Assembly: GCA_007120695.1 (NCBI GenBank)
Contig: SKND01000199.1
Coordinates: forward strand, 1 to 55,072
Source: Bacteroidales bacterium
GTDB lineage: Bacteria; Bacteroidota; Bacteroidia; Bacteroidales; PUMT01
Reading direction: 5' to 3'
Length of the DNA: 55,072 nt
Shown here: in pieces, positions 10,091-18,421 of the stretch
Layout of the letters: every line of letters starts with the position of its first letter
How positions within the stretch are numbered: position 1 is the stretch's first letter
The notes under the pieces: model-generated
The model's input: only the letters and a program-made list of their open reading frames with translations
Told to the model about the DNA's origin: nothing
Databases searched by the model: none
Made by a program: the position numbers and the translations under genes

Positions 10091-10816
10091 ATGGAAAGAA
10101 TAGACGATAAGAAACATGAGGCCGGAAAAGGTGTGGTAATGGTAATTGGAGCCTTACTTGTCCTTGCCGGGTTACTGCTGTTTGGCGACCAGCTTAATCT
10201 TTTCCCGTTCAGGGTAAAGTACATATTAATATCATGGCAGATGCTGCTCATTGTGCTGGGATTGGTTTTCCTTTCAAAAAAGGAAGGAAGGCTTACCGGG
10301 ATTATCCTGGTAAGTTTAGGGGTATTTTTTCTGCTGCCAAAATTAACAATTCTGCCGGTTAGTGCCGGCAGGCTTTTCTGGCCGGCACTGCTTGTTTTTG
10401 TCGGACTGATGATATTGCTGAGAGGTACTTTCACCAGGGGCCTCGGGTATTCGGCAAGCAAAAAAAGAGGCGATGCATTTGAAGATATAAATGTTTTCGG
10501 GGGCCACGACCGAATTATTGAGACTGAAAATTTCAAAGGCGGTGAAATTGTCAATGTTTTTGGCGGGGGAAATTATGATATGCTGCAGGCAAAGCTGGCC
10601 CAGGGCAACAACATACTTGAGGTGGTAATGGTATTTGGCGGGTCGAAGATCATTGTTCCGCAGGACTGGGATGTAAAGGTCGAGGTGGCCGCAGTGTTTG
10701 GGGGATTCAGTGACAAGCGGATCAAGTCGCCCGAAATAACAAGAGACACCTCGCGTACGCTAATTATAAAAGGAGTAGCTATATTTGGGGGAGGAGAGCT
10801 TGTCAACTATAACTGA
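10091..10816 (+). CDS. LiaF-like / LiaI-LiaF-type TM domain protein (cell-wall stress response-like)
   Basis: 241 aa; paired TM hairpins followed by the beta repeat 'INVFGGHDRIIETENFKGGEIVNVFGGGNYDMLQAKL...VMVFGGSKIIVPQDWDVKVEVAAVFGGFSDKR'. Confidence 0.85.
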   Translation: MERIDDKKHEAGKGVVMVIGALLVLAGLLLFGDQLNLFPFRVKYILISWQMLLIVLGLVFLSKKEGRLTGIILVSLGVFFLLPKLTILPVSAGRLFWPALLVFVGLMILLRGTFTRGLGYSASKKRGDAFEDINVFGGHDRIIETENFKGGEIVNVFGGGNYDMLQAKLAQGNNILEVVMVFGGSKIIVPQDWDVKVEVAAVFGGFSDKRIKSPEITRDTSRTLIIKGVAIFGGGELVNYN

Positions 10817-10822
10817 TAGTCG

Positions 10823-11010
10823 ATGCGCCCCGATCCTGCTGAACAGGAATAATCTTGTAATATCGCACTTGCCTGGATTTCTGTAACAACCATTCAGGCA
10901 GGTGTGCTAGATTTGTATTCCGGCCTGGAGATTAGGGTTGCACTGACCGACAGCAACGTTTTCAACACCATATTCTTTTTAGTGGGGGCTACTTATGTGC
11001 TTAAATACCT
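10823..11010 (+). pseudogene. truncated sensor histidine kinase (LytS/YehU-type) N-terminal remnant
   Basis: One frame reads MRPDPAEQE*SCNIALAWISVTTIQAGVLDLYSGLEIRVALTDSNVFNTIFFLVGATYVLKYL; the 'ALTDSxVFNxxF..G' membrane segment resembles Bacteroidota histidine kinases that follow LiaF-like genes; in-frame TAA at 10850; similarity lost around 11000. Confidence 0.5.
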
Positions 11011-11487
11011 AACATACACCACTTTATTATCGCCATCGTCATAAAAATCTTCAAAGCAGGCTTTTATCTGATAGTTGTTCTTTTCATAAAATTTCCTTGT
11101 TGATTCATATTGCTCCCGGGATGAAGTTTCTGCATAAATTCCATTGCCGCCGGCACCGGCAATCTTCTGTTCGGTGAGCTTAAGAAGATAGCTTCCGATG
11201 CCTGTCCCCCGGTAGTTATTCCGGACTGCTATCCAGTAAAGGTCATAACTTTTCACAGTGCATGGAATTAAGCCATAGCAACTATATGCAACAGGCTTGC
11301 CGTTATGACAGGCAAACAGGAACTCATATCCGCTGGACTTCCCTTTTTTAAGCCTTTCTTCCACAAGCTCCACGGCTATATCTATTTCATCAGCACGGAA
11401 AAAACCTGTAGATTCAGCTATGTCCCTTATACTTTTTATGTCTTCAAAAACTGGTGCTGCCCTAATCGTTAATTCGTTAATTTTCAT
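10993..11487 (-). CDS. GNAT family N-acetyltransferase
   Basis: 164 aa; acetyl-CoA motif 'IAVRNNYRGTGIGSYLLKLTEQ', C-terminal 'TRKFYEKNNYQ'. Confidence 0.88.
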   Translation of the reverse strand: MKINELTIRAAPVFEDIKSIRDIAESTGFFRADEIDIAVELVEERLKKGKSSGYEFLFACHNGKPVAYSCYGLIPCTVKSYDLYWIAVRNNYRGTGIGSYLLKLTEQKIAGAGGNGIYAETSSREQYESTRKFYEKNNYQIKACFEDFYDDGDNKVVYVRYLST

Positions 11488-11556
11488 TGATCGCAGGTTA
11501 ATTGTTCATTTTATTTTGTCTGCCAAAGGCTGATGGGGGTTTCACATGATTAAATG

Positions 11557-12540
11557 TTAGATAATCACATTTCTGGCGAATGCATCAGCCAGGATCCTTT
11601 CAACCACTGCCTTATAATCAAGGCCTGTCTTTCCGGCTGCAGCAATAAAACCGGCATCAGGCGACAGGCAAGGGTTGGCATTGACTTCAAGCAGGAAGGG
11701 CTCATTATTTTGGTTGACCCGAAAATCAAAACGGGCATATCCGCCAAGATCAAACCCTTTCCAGCAACTGAGACTTATTTTTTTGAGTTTTTCAATGAGA
11801 CTGGCATCTTCACCGGTAAAATCAAAATGTCTTACAGAGTTTCTGTATTCAAAAGAGCCCTCGTCCCATTTTGAGGCATAATTCAGAATATGTGGCTTTC
11901 CCGGGGGATAATCTGTAAAACGTATTTCAGCAGGAGGCAAAACAAGTGGTTCATTTTTACCCCCGATAACAGCTATATTAAATTCACGGCCCTGAATATA
12001 CTCTTCAAGAAAAAGTTTTCTGTTTTTTCTGACAACCTGTAACCGGTCAATACTTGATTCATCCAGATAAAATACTGAATTATCTGTAATACCGGAGGAG
12101 CCATCTTCCCACACTGGTTTGATAATGTAGTTACCCTCTTGCATTTTATCCGTGATACTTTCACCATAATACCAACAGGGGGTAGGCAGTCCAAGTTCAA
12201 TAAACCGGCTTTTAGCAAGCACTTTGTGTGAGCTGATGTATAAGGGTAAGGACGCAGAACCCGTAAAGGGTATTTCAAGGCACTCCAGGAGGGTGGGAGC
12301 CAGGTGGATAAGCTCCCCCCTGCCACTTACCGTTTCAACAAGGTTAAACACCACATCTGGCTTTAGTTTAGTTAAGAACTCCCATGTAATCTTCATGTTA
12401 AGATCAAAATAGGCCCGCTGAGAAGAATAACCGCACAGTTGCATGGCTTTTTCAACCGCTTCAGCCTGTTCAAGTACATCCTGCTCGTCAGGCAATGGTT
12501 TGGCGGATATTTTGTTTATCAGGATTACAGCCTTTTTCAT
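11557..12540 (-). CDS. ATP-grasp ligase, D-alanine-D-alanine ligase-like
   Basis: 327 aa; 'YIIKPVWEDGSSGI', 'LFLEEYIQGREFNIAVIGG', 'ARFDFRVNQNNEPFLLEVNANPCLSPDAGF' (Mg/ATP-binding ExNxNP). Confidence 0.88.
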   Translation of the reverse strand: MKKAVILINKISAKPLPDEQDVLEQAEAVEKAMQLCGYSSQRAYFDLNMKITWEFLTKLKPDVVFNLVETVSGRGELIHLAPTLLECLEIPFTGSASLPLYISSHKVLAKSRFIELGLPTPCWYYGESITDKMQEGNYIIKPVWEDGSSGITDNSVFYLDESSIDRLQVVRKNRKLFLEEYIQGREFNIAVIGGKNEPLVLPPAEIRFTDYPPGKPHILNYASKWDEGSFEYRNSVRHFDFTGEDASLIEKLKKISLSCWKGFDLGGYARFDFRVNQNNEPFLLEVNANPCLSPDAGFIAAAGKTGLDYKAVVERILADAFARNVII

Positions 12541-12563
12541 AGTGTACAGGTTACCTTATATAG

Positions 12564-13664
12564 TTACTCCCCAGCCTTTACCGTTGAATATTTACCGTCT
12601 GGCCAGCGATCTGCTGAATCTGACAACCCGAGCTCTCCTGTGCCAACCAGCCTGAAATTATTACCATCCTTCACCGGTAAATTATTTAGCTTTTTCAATG
12701 CGGAGTCCATGATCATTTTCATCAACTCACTGTAGCTTATCCCATTTAATTTTGCAAGGATAGGAAGATCAGAATGTTCGGGGTGAAGACCAGCCAGGGG
12801 ATTTATTTCAAGAAAGTTTGGAATACCATGCCTGTCGTACCTGATATCTACCCTGCCCCCATCCTCACACCTGATCGCATTCCAAGAACGAAGGGCAAGT
12901 TCTTCACATTTGATGGCTTCTTCCGGGGGAGCAGGCAGGTATAAAACTCTTTCCTCACATTCTTCTTTATTATTGTATGAATAAACCTTTTGTTCCGCAT
13001 TGTCTTTTAATACAACTTCCATTACCCCGATACAGCGTGCATTTTTGCCTGTGCCAACTATCCCTGCAGTAAATTCCCTGCCGCTTAAATACTCTTCTAC
13101 CAGCACTGGTTGATTATATCTGGTGAGGAGCGAAAGGCAGGTTTCCCGCAAAGCCGGCTTTTTATAGATAACCGAATTGGCATTTATGCCCTTGCCTGTT
13201 CCTTCAGCCAGTGGTTTTGCAAAAAGGGGGAAAGGGATATTTATTTTATTTATATCTGCGGGCTCATGTACCACATAATATTCAGCGGTTTTAATACCTG
13301 CATTTTTCACTACTGTTTTGGCAAGAGACTTGTCCAGTGTAATGGTCATCACCACAGGGTCAGAGAAAACATAAGGAATACGGTAAGCATCAAGAAGTGC
13401 CGGCACCTGGGCCTCCCTGCCGGCACCATACATGCCTTCACAGATATTGAAAACAATATCCCATCTGCAACCCTTTGCAAGTTTTTCTGTTAAGGTCCGG
13501 ATATTTCCTATGCGATCTACCTCAAATCCCATTTTCATAAGTTCCGATTCTATGGCCTCAATAGTGCCTGCCCTGTCGAATTCGGCAGTCTCTTCTTCAG
13601 AATAACCCATTTTCAGATAGTCATCCCTTAAATCATAGCTAAAACCTACTTTAATTTTTATCAT
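12564..13664 (-). CDS. ATP-grasp ligase, D-alanine-D-alanine ligase-like (second paralogue)
   Basis: 366 aa; 'FPLFAKPLAEGTGKGI', 'PVLVEEYLSGREFTAGIVG', 'GRVDIRYDRHGIPNFLEINPLAGLHPEHSDLP'. Confidence 0.88.
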   Translation of the reverse strand: MIKIKVGFSYDLRDDYLKMGYSEEETAEFDRAGTIEAIESELMKMGFEVDRIGNIRTLTEKLAKGCRWDIVFNICEGMYGAGREAQVPALLDAYRIPYVFSDPVVMTITLDKSLAKTVVKNAGIKTAEYYVVHEPADINKINIPFPLFAKPLAEGTGKGINANSVIYKKPALRETCLSLLTRYNQPVLVEEYLSGREFTAGIVGTGKNARCIGVMEVVLKDNAEQKVYSYNNKEECEERVLYLPAPPEEAIKCEELALRSWNAIRCEDGGRVDIRYDRHGIPNFLEINPLAGLHPEHSDLPILAKLNGISYSELMKMIMDSALKKLNNLPVKDGNNFRLVGTGELGLSDSADRWPDGKYSTVKAGE

Positions 13665-13737
13665 TCTTATTCGTATATAGTATTGTTATCAATTTATTTA
13701 ATAATATGTTACTAAAATGCATATCTTTCTGTGAGCT

Positions 13738-15489
13738 TTAGCTCATGGGGCTTTCATATTGTTTATGCAATCCTCTGAAGAAACTTAAAGCATTTATCCC
13801 CAGATTTCTTGTCCTGTATCCACCCTCCTGAACAACCAGGACGGGCAATTTTAGTTCTCCGATCATTTTTCCATTTTCCTCCAGGTCAACATTATTTAAT
13901 TGCCATGTGCCTGTAGGATCACCTTTGGCAACATCCAGGCCAAGGGCCAGAACCAGGTAATCAGGTTTGAAGCTTTTTAGTTTATCCAGTGCTTTGCGTA
14001 GATATGATCGGTAAGCCGGACCGGACAACTGTTCAGGCAATGGATAATTAACATTAAACCCATATCCGGCCGACTCCCCCTTCTCATTGGCAAAACCACT
14101 AAAATAGGGGTATGCAAAGGAGGGATGCCCGTGAATGGAGATGGTCAGCACATCATCTCTTTTGTAAAAAATATCCTGCTGGCCGTTGCCATGATGATAA
14201 TCGATATCCAGCAATGCAACCTTTCCATATTTACTTAAGTAATTGGCGGCAATAGCGGCAGAATTAAAATAGCAGAAACCACCAAAGGATTTTCTTTCAG
14301 CATGATGTCCGGGTGGCCTGATCAGTGCATAGGCCAGTTTTCCCCCTTCTATAAGCAAATCAGCGCATGTAAGTGCGCAATCAACTGCCTTTCTTGAAGC
14401 CAGGTAGGCATTCCTGTTAAGTGGAGTGAATGTGTCTATACAATAATAACCGGCCCTTACTGAATCATCTTTTGGAGGCCGGGTTGAATTTCTTACAGGA
14501 AATACATAAGGATAAATTGACTTGCCTTCAGGAAGACTTTTACATATCCTCTTGAAGTATTCTATATAACCCCTGTCGTGTATTTCAAAAATATGTTTTT
14601 CACTGTAACTTTTGGGAGGATTCAGCTCAAACAAACCTGAAGGAAGCAGTTCATTAAGAATAGATTTAATCCTTACCGGAGCTTCTACGTAACCCCTTTC
14701 TCTTACATGATGGATACTATGTTTATCATTATAAATGAGTGGTATTTTAAAGGTCCCGCGAAGGTTTTGTCCTGACGGGGCCCTCTTCTGTCTTTTAATA
14801 TACCGGGGCGCACGTAGTTTCACCGGATTATCCTTTACCGAATTCAGGACCTTAATAATATATTCCTCAGGACAGTAATTTCGATATTTCCGTTCAAGTA
14901 TGGCGCGAATAATGATCTTTGCAGTTGTATTATCCATTGTGCCTTCCTTTCCCAGGAAATCACACACCAGGAACGGGGGACAATCATCAGTTTCTTTAAC
15001 AGGAGTCTCATATAGTGTATCTATAAGCGGGTAGGCGTGGTACTTTTCGTAGAATCTGAGACGGGCTATATTTTGCTGTATAAGTGATGAATCTCTGCAT
15101 AATTCTGGTTCATCCGGCAGACATTCAAAAAACAGCCCTATACAATTTAGATCAACAGCTTCCTCCTTTACTTTCTGATAAAGGGCACCTCCGATACCTC
15201 CCGATATTGTGTTTTTTATAGTTGCAACATAATCGAGATAGCAAAAGTGCAGGTCGGGAGCATACATTGACAGGGCAAAACCAAGTACAGTACCCGCCGA
15301 GTTTTCAGCAACGTAGAGTATTGTACGAAACCTGTATTTAAGTGGATCTTTCAATTGCATGGATACTTCATCCAGTTTTTCTTCAGAAAGAGTGGAAAAA
15401 TGAGACTTCATTATTGCCTTTACCTGTTCAATAGAGTTTTGGTCTACAGGTCTGTTAACATCATGTATACGCCTTATTCTGAACATCAT
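13738..15489 (-). CDS. GNAT-histone deacetylase/acetylpolyamine amidohydrolase fusion
   Basis: 583 aa; N-terminal GNAT-like region (aa ~1-170), then HDAC motifs 'IRPPGHHAERKSFGGFCYFN', 'DIDYHHGNGQQDIF', 'LGLDVAKGDPTG', 'VQEGGYR'. Confidence 0.88.
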   Translation of the reverse strand: MMFRIRRIHDVNRPVDQNSIEQVKAIMKSHFSTLSEEKLDEVSMQLKDPLKYRFRTILYVAENSAGTVLGFALSMYAPDLHFCYLDYVATIKNTISGGIGGALYQKVKEEAVDLNCIGLFFECLPDEPELCRDSSLIQQNIARLRFYEKYHAYPLIDTLYETPVKETDDCPPFLVCDFLGKEGTMDNTTAKIIIRAILERKYRNYCPEEYIIKVLNSVKDNPVKLRAPRYIKRQKRAPSGQNLRGTFKIPLIYNDKHSIHHVRERGYVEAPVRIKSILNELLPSGLFELNPPKSYSEKHIFEIHDRGYIEYFKRICKSLPEGKSIYPYVFPVRNSTRPPKDDSVRAGYYCIDTFTPLNRNAYLASRKAVDCALTCADLLIEGGKLAYALIRPPGHHAERKSFGGFCYFNSAAIAANYLSKYGKVALLDIDYHHGNGQQDIFYKRDDVLTISIHGHPSFAYPYFSGFANEKGESAGYGFNVNYPLPEQLSGPAYRSYLRKALDKLKSFKPDYLVLALGLDVAKGDPTGTWQLNNVDLEENGKMIGELKLPVLVVQEGGYRTRNLGINALSFFRGLHKQYESPMS

Positions 15490-15539
15490 CTTACATATTG
15501 GATGTGAATAATGAAACTCATGTAAACCTGAAAGAATAA

Positions 15540-16841
15540 TTATAGGGAGCAGCCATCCTGTGATTGAACTCCACTGCCAGGCAAAGGCCCTTCAGGATAA
15601 AGGAACGTCCTGTTTTCGTAGTTAACAAGGAGGTAACCCTCATTACACTTTTCGACTACATAACCGGGCAATAATGGAATTTTCCCTCCACCACCAGGTG
15701 CATCGATAACGAAATGCGGAATGGCGTACCCCGAGGTAAAGCCCCTTAACCCCCTTATTATTTCCAGCCCTTTCGACACCGGTGTTCTGAAATGGGCCGA
15801 GCCTGGAATCGGATCACACTGATAAAGGTAATAGGGTCTAACTCTCATCTTTAATAACAGGTGGGTTAGCTTTTTAAAAACCTCCACATCATCATTTATA
15901 CCCTGCAGCAGAACAGTCTGGCTACCCAGCGGGATTCCGGCATCGGCCAGACGGTTACAGGCAAACTCTGTCTCGGGTGTCACTTCATCGGGGTGGGTAA
16001 AATGTATACTCATAAATAACGGGTGATACCTTCGCAACATGCTTACCAGTCCCCGTGTTATACGCTGGGGAAGTACTACAGGTACTTTGGTACCTATTCT
16101 GATAATCTCAACATGCGAAATGGCGCGGAGGTTTGAGAGAAGATACTCCAGTCGCCAATCGGGCAAAGTAAGCGGATCTCCCCCTGAGATCAGTACGTCC
16201 CTTATCTCGCTGTGTGCCCTTATATAATCCAGGGCTTTGTCCCACTCCCTTCGGCCTGAGTGACATTTATCCTTTTTCGAGACCAGGTGCGAGCGGGTAC
16301 AATAGCGGCAATATGCTGCACAGAAACCTGTAACCAGGAAAAGGACCCTGTCCGGGTACCTGTGAACAAGGTTTGCAACTGGACTGTGCTTGTTTTCGCC
16401 AAGCGGATCTGCCTTTTCAAAAGCAGATACAATTAATTCATCAAGAACGGGGACCATAGTTTTGCGCAAGGCCTGCCCAGAATTACTCCTGCTAAGCAAT
16501 GATGCAAAATAGGGAGTTATCCTCAGAGGCAGATGCACATTGCCGGAAGATGGTATTGCCTCATTTTCCGTTAATTGCAGAAATCCGGATAGCTGATTGA
16601 AAGCCGTAAAACTATTACTTATCTGCCATTGCCAGTCATTCCATTCTGAATCAGAAGCTGAAGGGAAATTTTTTTCACGAAAGATTCGTGAATGCGCACT
16701 GATTGGGATTGAGATTTGTTTGTGAAAACCTGAAAAATATTTTCTTGTTTTTTTGGTATCCGGACATAGCCTGCCTGGAGGCTCTGTTTCGGTTTCCTCA
16801 TTAATTAAAGAGGAATTGGAAATCAATTTTCCGGGTTTCAT
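15540..16841 (-). CDS. KamA family radical SAM protein (lysine 2,3-aminomutase-like)
   Basis: 433 aa; CxxxCxxC 'CAAYCRYCTRS'; 'YQCDPIPGSAHFRTPVSKG'; PLP-lysine motif 'DAPGGGGKIPLLPGYV'. Confidence 0.9.
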   Translation of the reverse strand: MKPGKLISNSSLINEETETEPPGRLCPDTKKTRKYFSGFHKQISIPISAHSRIFREKNFPSASDSEWNDWQWQISNSFTAFNQLSGFLQLTENEAIPSSGNVHLPLRITPYFASLLSRSNSGQALRKTMVPVLDELIVSAFEKADPLGENKHSPVANLVHRYPDRVLFLVTGFCAAYCRYCTRSHLVSKKDKCHSGRREWDKALDYIRAHSEIRDVLISGGDPLTLPDWRLEYLLSNLRAISHVEIIRIGTKVPVVLPQRITRGLVSMLRRYHPLFMSIHFTHPDEVTPETEFACNRLADAGIPLGSQTVLLQGINDDVEVFKKLTHLLLKMRVRPYYLYQCDPIPGSAHFRTPVSKGLEIIRGLRGFTSGYAIPHFVIDAPGGGGKIPLLPGYVVEKCNEGYLLVNYENRTFLYPEGPLPGSGVQSQDGCSL

Positions 16842-17232
16842 TTTACCCTAAGGGTTCTCTAATTTTTTTAATTTAAACTTCATGCCACATATTAACTTTA
16901 AACCACTTTGATTTAGCATAAAGCGGTAAAATTCTATGCAAAATAAAACAAAAAAGCAATCCATTGTTCACTTTTAATAATTTATTTTTGGTATTTGTTC
17001 GCAAAAGCTTTAAATGCCTTTATTTAAGTAAATTATAGAGGTGTTTATTGGGAGGTCCGTGGCTGACTGAACTGGGTGGTTAGCCGGCCTGAGGGAGAGA
17101 GTTCATTCGGGAATATTATCTTGCATTATGCTAATAATCTTACTGCTTTTAATTTGCGGGAGATTATAAGTTTGCCAGCTGATTTTGCTATGTTTTTTTT
17201 GGTGCCAATAACCTGGAATAGAAAATGAGCGA

Positions 17233-17373
17233 ATGCGAAATATCTTTTTTAATAAGGCTTTAGAGCTGGAGGTTAAAAAAGAGGATATAAAAATAAACGA
17301 AATTCCGCTCCATGTGAAAAAGCAATTGTGTATTGATTTTTGTAACTTGTGCCGCGATATATCCAAAATTTAG
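17233..17373 (+). CDS. small hypothetical protein (46 aa), uncertain
   Basis: ORF MRNIFFNKALELEVKKEDIKINEIPLHVKKQLCIDFCNLCRDISKI just upstream of the GHMP kinase; plausible composition but no recognised family. Confidence 0.3.
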   Translation: MRNIFFNKALELEVKKEDIKINEIPLHVKKQLCIDFCNLCRDISKI

Positions 17374-17419
17374 TGGTCATTAGCACAATAATTAGCAACA
17401 CCTAAAAATTCATTTTTAA

Positions 17420-18415
17420 ATGATTATTGAAACCAGGGCATATGCCCGTGCAGGTTTACTGGGCAACCCATCTGATGGATATTTTGGTAAAACAATATCC
17501 ATCATTGTCAGGAATTTTGGTGCTTCCATCTCTATGTATGAAACCCCTGAGCTGAGAATTGAGGAGATGCATGTCGACCGGGATACCTTCCGTAATGTAT
17601 ACCACATGGTTGATTCAGTAAAACTGTCAGGGTATTATGGAGGAACAAGATTGATCAAGGCCTCCATAAAGAAATTTGTTGAGTACTGCGAATCTAACAA
17701 TATCCGGCTCGGCAACAAGAACTTTTCTGTTCGTTACATATCGTCAATACCCCGCCAGGTAGGACTTGCAGGATCGAGTGCTATTATTGCCGCGACGATG
17801 AAAGCGTTGATGAGATTTTATGATGTGGATATCCCAAAACATATTCTCCCTACGTTAATTTTAAAGGCAGAGACTGAAGAACTCGGAATAAATGCAGGAT
17901 TGCAGGATCGTGTAATACAGGTTTATGAAGGTTGTGTTTTCATGGATTTTGATAAAGAGCACTTGCTGCAAAACGGTTTCGGAAAATATACGAGTATTGA
18001 TTCAGCCCTGATCCCGAAACTTTACCTTGCTTATAAAGTCGAATTGAGTAAAGTTTCAGGAATGGTATTGAATAATATCCGTGAAAGATATGAAAAGGAG
18101 GATCCTTTGGTAATCGACACTTTGAATGACCTGGCTGAAGTCGCCGAGCAGGGCAGGGAAGCGATCCTTAACAAGGACTATGAAAAACTAAATAAACTTA
18201 TAGACACAAACTTTGATTTGCGATGCAAGATCATGAAGATTTCAGATAGCAATATGGAACTGGTAATGACAGCCAGAAACTGCGGTGCTTCAGCCAAGTT
18301 TTCGGGATCCGGTGGTGCAATCATCGGCATGTATGAAGATGATGAGATGTTGAGGCGCTTAATTGTTAATTTAAAAAAAGTCAATGCAAGAGTTATAAAA
18401 CCAATTATAATGTAA
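17420..18415 (+). CDS. GHMP kinase, glucuronokinase-like
   Basis: 331 aa; 'RAYARAGLLGNPSDGYFGKTISI', 'IPRQVGLAGSSAIIAA', 'ELGINAGLQDRVIQVYEGCVFMDF', 'GASAKFSGSGGAIIG' closely follow the plant glucuronokinase pattern. Confidence 0.8.
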   Translation: MIIETRAYARAGLLGNPSDGYFGKTISIIVRNFGASISMYETPELRIEEMHVDRDTFRNVYHMVDSVKLSGYYGGTRLIKASIKKFVEYCESNNIRLGNKNFSVRYISSIPRQVGLAGSSAIIAATMKALMRFYDVDIPKHILPTLILKAETEELGINAGLQDRVIQVYEGCVFMDFDKEHLLQNGFGKYTSIDSALIPKLYLAYKVELSKVSGMVLNNIRERYEKEDPLVIDTLNDLAEVAEQGREAILNKDYEKLNKLIDTNFDLRCKIMKISDSNMELVMTARNCGASAKFSGSGGAIIGMYEDDEMLRRLIVNLKKVNARVIKPIIM

Positions 18416-18421
18416 TTTATC

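Noticed and set aside
10081-10554. 157-aa minus-strand ORF
   Set aside because: Antisense to the LiaF-like gene, which has clear family motifs.
17103-17366. 87-aa minus-strand ORF
   Set aside because: Low-complexity Ser/Ile-rich translation overlapping a more plausible plus-strand small ORF; no recognisable motif.
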